8,859 bases of DNA, taken from JAYTUJ01 sp043744615 (GTDB lineage Bacteria > Patescibacteriota > Minisyncoccia > Phycocordibacterales > CAIRYW01). The notes under the pieces were generated by a model. It saw only the letters and a list, made by a program, of their open reading frames with translations. It did no database searches and had not been told where the DNA came from. Shown here in pieces: positions 5,308-8,859 of this stretch. Position numbers and translations under genes: made by a program. Positions within the stretch are counted from its first letter, which is position 1. Every line of letters starts with the position of its first letter. The DNA is taken from the NCBI GenBank assembly GCA_043744615.1, contig JAYTUJ010000018.1:1-8859 (forward strand). The letters run 5' to 3'.

Positions 5308-5793
5308 ATGACTGATTCTTCGGAATTTATTGATACAAAAGAGATTCAAAACAAAATCTCGGTATTCTCAAAAATCTTCCATGCCGTAATACGGGGACAA
5401 GATGTAAATTTTTGGATACTAGCTGCATTTGTCCCAACATTTATTATTGCTCGTTTTATTGTGCATTTTTTTCCAGCACTTTTTCTTGAAATTCGCGGTG
5501 TGCATGTGCATCATTTAACATACGGAATCATTATTCTTTCTGTTGTGGGTTTGCTCTTGTTAAATTTTAAAAAAGAATCAACGCATGCTCCTCTTGCATT
5601 TTTATATGGCATCGGGCTTGCACTTGCTTTTGATGAATTTGGTATGTGGCTTCATCTTCAAGACGACTACTGGATTCGACAATCGTATGACGCGATTATT
5701 ATCATAACCGCAGCACTCACAATCACTGTGTATCTTCCTAGTTTTTTTAGTAGTATTTGGCATGCAATTAAAAAGCATTATAATACTATTTAA
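5308..5793 (+). CDS. Multi-pass membrane protein with HVHH and DEFxxWLHLxDDYW motifs, unknown function
   Basis: This 161-residue protein has a polar N-terminus (1-33) followed by about four hydrophobic helices (35-58, 71-86, 96-111, 126-146). Two motifs stand out: GVHVHHLTYG (64-73) at the start of the second helix and FDEFGMWLHLQDDYWIRQSYDAI (108-130) between the third and fourth. The cluster of His and Asp/Glu residues near helix ends could bind a metal or form an active site, but this is inference. I recall similar unnamed membrane proteins with a DEF..WLHL.D.YW pattern and no assigned function. ATG 5308 is seven bases after an extended -10 and lacks a Shine-Dalgarno. The 3' end carries a promoter for the next gene, so the two need not be one transcript. 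Confidence 0.75.
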   Translation: MTDSSEFIDTKEIQNKISVFSKIFHAVIRGQDVNFWILAAFVPTFIIARFIVHFFPALFLEIRGVHVHHLTYGIIILSVVGLLLLNFKKESTHAPLAFLYGIGLALAFDEFGMWLHLQDDYWIRQSYDAIIIITAALTITVYLPSFFSSIWHAIKKHYNTI

Positions 5794-5815
5794 TTTTATT
5801 ATTTTGTGATAACAT
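5757..5815 (+). promoter_or_regulatory. Promoter region of the DUF1761 gene, two candidate -10 elements
   Basis: Candidate A: TTGGCA (5757-5762), 16 bp, perfect TATAAT (5779-5784), inside the end of the upstream gene. It would give a leader of about 31 nt without a Shine-Dalgarno. Candidate B: extended -10 TGA-TAACAT (5807-5815), whose hexamer ends six bases before ATG 5822. It would give a leaderless mRNA, but it has no clear -35. Candidate A matches consensus better; B fits the spacing seen at other genes. Both may be used. Confidence 0.5.
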
Positions 5816-5821
5816 ATTTTT

Positions 5822-6334
5822 ATGTCAACAACTAAAATAATTTTAGAAATTCTTTTTGCAACAATAGTTTCAAATGCAATCGGAATGTTTTGGTATTCAC
5901 CAAAAGGTTTTGGAACAACATGGCTTCGACTTAAAGGAGTAACTCCTGAAATGTTAGAAGAATCTAAAGCTAATGGGGGTCAAAAGGGGATGTCGAAAGT
6001 ATATGCCCTTAATTTTTTATTTAGCATCCTAACTTCACTTGGGTTACTTGTCTTTTTTATTACAGCGACTAACTTTGTTGTTTTGATTCTTCAGATGGTT
6101 GCTCAGACATCAATGATCCCTCAAGATGTGTGGTATATCCAAAACCTCGACATTGTTATGGCTTTTGTATCAGCTTTTGTTGCTTGGCTTACTTTTTCAC
6201 TTCCACAGCATACAGCTGCCATTTTTTGGGACAATAAACCTTGGAAATATTTTTTGATTAATGCCGGATACACCCTTGTTTCATATCTCTCGATAACCAT
6301 GATATACGCTCTTGTGTCAAGAATGATTTTATAG
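5822..6334 (+). CDS. DUF1761 family membrane protein
   Basis: The 170-residue protein has four hydrophobic helices (about 5-24, 60-82, 111-127, 145-168). It shows the features I know from DUF1761: SNAIGMFWYSPKGFGTTWLRLKG near 17-39, a loop with a KGMSKVYALNFL segment (55-66), a third helix region with AFVAWLTFSLPQ, and the FWDNKPWKYFLINAGYTLVSY block (135-155). The family is a group of small integral membrane proteins without an established activity. It is a little longer than the compact members because of a loop at 84-108. The stop is TAG. The start is ATG 5822 without a Shine-Dalgarno; two promoter candidates are just upstream. The L31 gene follows 13 bases later. Confidence 0.85.
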   Translation: MSTTKIILEILFATIVSNAIGMFWYSPKGFGTTWLRLKGVTPEMLEESKANGGQKGMSKVYALNFLFSILTSLGLLVFFITATNFVVLILQMVAQTSMIPQDVWYIQNLDIVMAFVSAFVAWLTFSLPQHTAAIFWDNKPWKYFLINAGYTLVSYLSITMIYALVSRMIL

Positions 6335-6340
6335 TAGTAT
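6312..6340 (+). promoter_or_regulatory. Predicted leaderless promoter of the L31 gene
   Basis: TTGTGT (6312-6317), 17 bp, TAGTAT (6335-6340), then seven bases to ATG 6348. Both elements overlap the end of the DUF1761 gene, whose stop is at 6332-6334. No Shine-Dalgarno precedes the ATG (the seven bases are ACAACCC). Confidence 0.5.
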
Positions 6341-6347
6341 ACAACCC

Positions 6348-6617
6348 ATGAAAAAAGAGATTCACCCAAAAAATCATCGACCAGTAATATTTCACGATAT
6401 TTCATGTGGAGCAAAATTCCTTGTTTCTTCAACTGTACAAACTACTGAAACAGCAGAGTGGACAGACGGCAAAACATACCCAGTATATGCGGTTGAAATT
6501 TCAAGTGAATCACACCCATTCTATACAGGTAATGAAAAGATTCTAGATACTGCAGGACGAGTTGATAAATTTAAGGCTCGACAAGCTAAGAAGGTTACAA
6601 AATCAAGCGAAAAATAG
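6348..6617 (+). CDS. rpmE: Ribosomal protein bL31, cysteine-poor (type B-like)
   Basis: The 89-residue large-subunit protein bridges the central protuberance to the 30S head in other bacteria. It is recognised by MKKEIHPKNHRPV at the start and by VEISSESHPFYTGNEKILDTAGRVDKF (49-75), the bL31 signature. In zinc-binding bL31 the equivalent segment is CxxCHPF. Here both cysteines are serines (SSESHPF, 52-58), and the N-terminal pair is reduced to a single Cys20. The insert EWTDGKTYPVYAVEISS (37-53) is type B-like, so the protein should not need zinc. A basic Lys-rich tail (76-89) extends past the family core. All three Arg codons are CGA. The stop is TAG, followed six bases on by an intrinsic terminator, so L31 is likely the last gene on its transcript. 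Confidence 0.95.
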   Translation: MKKEIHPKNHRPVIFHDISCGAKFLVSSTVQTTETAEWTDGKTYPVYAVEISSESHPFYTGNEKILDTAGRVDKFKARQAKKVTKSSEK

Positions 6618-6622
6618 CGTAG

Positions 6623-6660
6623 AAGGCGTATTGGAATAAAAATATTCCAGCGCCTTTTTT
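6623..6660 (+). terminator. Rho-independent terminator after the L31 gene
   Basis: AAGGCG (6623-6628) pairs with CGCCTT (6651-6656). After a small asymmetric internal loop, TGGAATA (6632-6638) pairs with TATTCCA (6643-6649) around an AAAA loop. The run of six T residues (6655-6660) continues as ATTT. This is the clearest terminator in the window, and it separates L31 transcription from prfA. Confidence 0.92.
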
Positions 6661-6685
6661 ATTTGCCTGAATAAAAAATAAAAGT

Positions 6686-7663
6686 ATGTCCATTGATTTA
6701 ACTAAATATAAAGAAAATCATAAAACTCGGTTTTTTGCCGAAGAATACGAACGTCTTGCAAAAGAAGAGCAAGACCTTTTGGTTATGGCTAATGATCCTG
6801 AAATGAAAGAGCTTGCCTCACATGATTTAGTTGAAATTAAAAAGCAACAACAAGCTCTTTTAGATCAAATGGACGCTATTATGAAGGCTGATGAAATAGA
6901 AGATGAATTTCCTAATGAAATCATGCTCGAAGTTCGTGCAGGTGCCGGTGGAGACGAAGCTTCTTTGTTTGCTGAAAACTTAGCAACAATGTACAAAGGT
7001 TATGCTGTTTTGCAAAACTGGAGTTGTCATCTTATCGACGAATCTCTTTCTGCGGCTGGTGGTTATAAAGAAGCAACATTTGAAATTCACGGACGAGATT
7101 GCTACAAAAAACTTCGATTTGAAACAGGGGTTCATCGAGTACAACGAGTTCCTGCAACAGAAAAAATGGGACGAGTGCATACATCGACAGCTTCAATAGC
7201 TATTTTGCCAATCCGAAAAAAAGTTAAATTTGAAGTTCCTCCAGGAGAAATTGATATGGAATTTTCACGAGCGGGTGGAAAGGGAGGTCAAAACGTAAAC
7301 AAAGTAGAAACCGCTGTACGACTTATTCATAAACCAACAGGGCTTGATGTTCGGTGTACCTCTGAACGAAGTCAATTAAAGAACCGAGAAAAAGCTATGA
7401 TTCTTCTTATGGCAAAACTCGAAGCCTTAAAAGAAGAACAAGACGCTAAAAAGTTTTCAAGTGAACGAAAAGATCAAATTGGTACTGCCGACCGTTCTGA
7501 AAAAATAAGAACATACAATATTTTACAAGATCGTTTGACTGATCACCGAGTAAAACAGTCGTGGCATAATTTGCCTAAAATCATGCTTGGAAACATCGAT
7601 GACGTCATTCAAACCGTATCAGATTTTAACGAAGGAAAGATTCAAGTCGGAAGCGAAGAGTAA
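6686..7663 (+). CDS. prfA: Peptide chain release factor 1
   Basis: The 325-residue factor releases the finished protein at UAA and UAG. Domain 2 begins at LEVRAGAGGDEA (81-92). The stop-codon-reading PAT tripeptide is at 156-158 in HRVQRVPATE. The catalytic GGQ is at 200-202 in AGGKGGQNVNK, and the C-terminal HRVKQSWHNLPKIM (288-301) is typical. E. coli RF1 has 360 residues with its GGQ glutamine at 235, so almost the whole 33-35-residue deficit falls in the N-terminal domain 1, which is helical here (17-78). No prmC, the usual neighbour that methylates this glutamine, is adjacent; rpsB follows directly. ATG 6686 has neither a Shine-Dalgarno nor a clear -10. Only poly-A-rich sequence separates it from the L31 terminator. 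Of 19 Arg codons, 12 are CGA. Confidence 0.97.
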   Translation: MSIDLTKYKENHKTRFFAEEYERLAKEEQDLLVMANDPEMKELASHDLVEIKKQQQALLDQMDAIMKADEIEDEFPNEIMLEVRAGAGGDEASLFAENLATMYKGYAVLQNWSCHLIDESLSAAGGYKEATFEIHGRDCYKKLRFETGVHRVQRVPATEKMGRVHTSTASIAILPIRKKVKFEVPPGEIDMEFSRAGGKGGQNVNKVETAVRLIHKPTGLDVRCTSERSQLKNREKAMILLMAKLEALKEEQDAKKFSSERKDQIGTADRSEKIRTYNILQDRLTDHRVKQSWHNLPKIMLGNIDDVIQTVSDFNEGKIQVGSEE

Positions 7664-7687
7664 TCAATAGGCCATTTTAGCTTTAAT

Positions 7688-7716
7688 TTGCAATTTCGAG
7701 CTCATTTTGCTACACT
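7688..7716 (+). promoter_or_regulatory. Promoter of rpsB with a very short leader
   Basis: TTGCAA (7688-7693), 17 bp, extended -10 TGC-TACACT (7708-7716). The ATG lies 12 bases after the hexamer, giving a leader of about 6 nt. There is no Shine-Dalgarno, and no room for one in such an mRNA. The promoter lies in the 65-base gap after prfA, where no terminator is seen. Confidence 0.7.
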
Positions 7717-7728
7717 TTCAAAATAATT

Positions 7729-8466
7729 ATGACAACAGAAAAGACAACCCCAGAAGTAAAAATTGATGAAAAAGTACTTGATGTAATGTTCAAGGCAGGT
7801 GCTCATTATGGATATTCTCGATCTCGACGACATCCAACAGCTAAGCCATATATTTACGGAAGTAAAAATAAAACAGAAATTATTGATCTTGAAGGAACAT
7901 ACACTCTTCTTCAAACAGTTAAAGAATATGTAAAATCTCTTGGAGAACAAGGTAAAACTATTCTTTTTGTTGGAGGTAAAAAAGAGGCTCACGCAGTTAT
8001 TTCATTAGGAGCAACAGAAGCAGGAATGCCTTATGTTGACGGACGATGGGTTGGAGGAACTCTTACAAACTTCTCAGAAATCAAAGGACGAGTTGATAAA
8101 ATGGAAGATCTTATCTCAAAGCGAGAAAAAGGAGAACTTACAAAATATACAAAAAAAGAACGACTTTTAATTGATCGACAAATTGATAATCTAGAAAGTC
8201 TTTTTGCAGGTCTTCGAACTCTTCGATCAAAACCAGCGGCTCTTTTTGTTATCGACTCAAAGCGAGAACACATTGCAGTTGCTGAAGCTAAAAAAGAAGG
8301 AACACCAGTTATTGCTCTTGTTGGAACAGACTGCGATCTTAAAGAAGTAGACTTTCCAATCATCGCTAACGATTCTTCAATGACAAGTATTGAATTTTTC
8401 GTTAAAGAAATTGTTTCTGCTTACAAAGAAGGTCTTGCAAGTGCAACTGCTGCAAAAGCAAAATAA
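7729..8466 (+). CDS. rpsB: Ribosomal protein uS2
   Basis: The 245-residue small-subunit protein joins late in 30S assembly and is needed for S1 binding where S1 exists. Family features: LDVMFKAGAHYGYSRSRRHPTAKPYIYGSKN (17-47) near the N-terminus, IIDLEGTYTLL, ILFVGGKKEA (73-82), MPYVDGRWVGGTLTNF (99-114), PAALFVIDSKREHIAVAEAK (169-188) and PVIALVGTDCD (193-203) followed by FPIIANDSS. The length is normal and the C-terminus ends in an Ala/Lys-rich tail. All 11 Arg codons are CGA. It is followed after 22 bases by tsf, the usual rpsB-tsf order. Start ATG 7729 has no Shine-Dalgarno but a good promoter just upstream. Confidence 0.98.
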   Translation: MTTEKTTPEVKIDEKVLDVMFKAGAHYGYSRSRRHPTAKPYIYGSKNKTEIIDLEGTYTLLQTVKEYVKSLGEQGKTILFVGGKKEAHAVISLGATEAGMPYVDGRWVGGTLTNFSEIKGRVDKMEDLISKREKGELTKYTKKERLLIDRQIDNLESLFAGLRTLRSKPAALFVIDSKREHIAVAEAKKEGTPVIALVGTDCDLKEVDFPIIANDSSMTSIEFFVKEIVSAYKEGLASATAAKAK

Positions 8467-8488
8467 TAGTTAATTTACTTTTAAATAT

Positions 8489-8859
8489 ATGGAAATAACA
8501 ACCGAGCAAATCAAAGCGCTTCGTGATCAGACTGGTATCTCTGTAATGCAATGTAAAAAAGCTCTTGAAGAAGTAGGGGGTGATGTTGAAAAAGCACTCG
8601 TTATTCTTAAAAAGAAGGGTGCAGAAATTGCTTCTAAAAAATCTGACCGAACTCTTGGTGCTGGTGTTGTTGTTTCTTATATTCACTCAACAGGAACTAT
8701 CGGAGCAATGGTAGAACTTATGTGTGAAACTGATTTCGTATCAAAAAACGAAGAATTCAAAAAACTTGCATATGATATTGCTCTACAAGTTTCTGCTACA
8801 AACCCTCAATTTCTAAAGAAAGATGAAATTGATGAAAATGCTCGAAAAGTTGCAACTGA
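8489..8859 (+). CDS. tsf: Translation elongation factor Ts (5' part, continues past window)
   Basis: The frame opens at ATG 8489 and is open for 123 codons to the window edge. EF-Ts recycles EF-Tu by exchanging GDP for GTP. The N-terminal UBA-like domain is clear (ITTEQIKALRDQTGISVMQCKKALEEVGGDVEKALVILKKKG, 3-44). The EF-Tu-contacting core motif ETDFVSKN is at 80-87 in the translation. The C-terminal remainder lies beyond the edge. The gene is 22 bases after rpsB without a Shine-Dalgarno. A weak TACTTT (8476-8481) seven bases before the ATG fits the leaderless spacing, but co-transcription with rpsB is expected from the conserved operon. Of three Arg codons, two are CGA and one CGT. Confidence 0.97.
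   Translation, partial: MEITTEQIKALRDQTGISVMQCKKALEEVGGDVEKALVILKKKGAEIASKKSDRTLGAGVVVSYIHSTGTIGAMVELMCETDFVSKNEEFKKLAYDIALQVSATNPQFLKKDEIDENARKVAT

Noticed and set aside
6672..6677. TAAAAA as a -10 for prfA.
   Set aside because: It lacks the final T, has no -35, and sits in an A-rich tract where such matches are expected by chance. The prfA promoter remains unidentified.
1..8859. CRISPR arrays, insertion sequences, defence islands or phage genes.
   Set aside because: No regularly spaced repeats, transposase motifs or phage-type genes were seen. The content is ordinary chromosomal housekeeping plus small membrane proteins.

Overview
The window is A+T-rich, gene-dense, and uses the standard bacterial code. 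It looks like a chromosomal piece of a Candidate Phyla Radiation (Patescibacteria, probably Parcubacteria-type) bacterium. I infer this from several traits together: very short intergenic gaps, start codons without Shine-Dalgarno sequences, a release factor 1 with a shortened N-terminal domain, a cysteine-poor ribosomal protein L31, a conserved hypothetical protein of a type I associate with CPR genomes, and several small membrane proteins of unknown function. The lineage is inferred from gene content and style, not from a marker tree. The sequence contains no mobile element, CRISPR array, tRNA or rRNA that I can see.

Layout. At the left edge, on the minus strand, is the start of a YjdF/DUF2238 membrane protein (1-452). 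A divergent promoter region follows, in which the two promoters share one -35 element (481-487). Rightward of it, a strong extended -10 promoter drives a roughly 210-nt structured leader and then a DEAD-box RNA helicase with a long Ser/Gly/Arg-rich N-terminal tail (728-2347). Next come a DUF817 membrane protein (2363-3142), a VOC-fold protein (3182-3538), a conserved hypothetical protein (3553-4434) and a 48-residue membrane peptide gene (4439-4585). rsmG runs on the minus strand (5288-4590). It converges on the small gene and diverges from a multi-pass membrane protein (5308-5793) through a symmetric -10 element. A DUF1761 membrane protein (5822-6334) comes next. The right third is translation machinery: L31 (6348-6617, followed by a clear intrinsic terminator), prfA (6686-7663), rpsB (7729-8466) and the 5' part of tsf (8489 to the window end).

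How it works together. Ribosome and translation functions dominate (L31, S2, EF-Ts, RF1, the 16S rRNA G527 methyltransferase, an RNA helicase), interspersed with small integral membrane proteins. The most striking overall pattern is promoter architecture. At least six genes have a recognisable -10 hexamer ending 6 or 7 nt before the ATG, so transcription would start at or within a base or so of the start codon (leaderless mRNA). rpsB has a leader of only about 6 nt. The helicase is the exception: its long leader contains several hairpins and the only convincing Shine-Dalgarno/ATG pair I noticed, which belongs to a 12-codon upstream ORF and not to the helicase.

A second pattern is arginine coding. 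All 14 Arg codons in the complete ribosomal protein genes rpsB and L31 are CGA, normally a disfavoured codon, while the DUF817 gene uses CGA for 2 of 9. All 11 complete genes end in TAA (9) or TAG (2), none in TGA.
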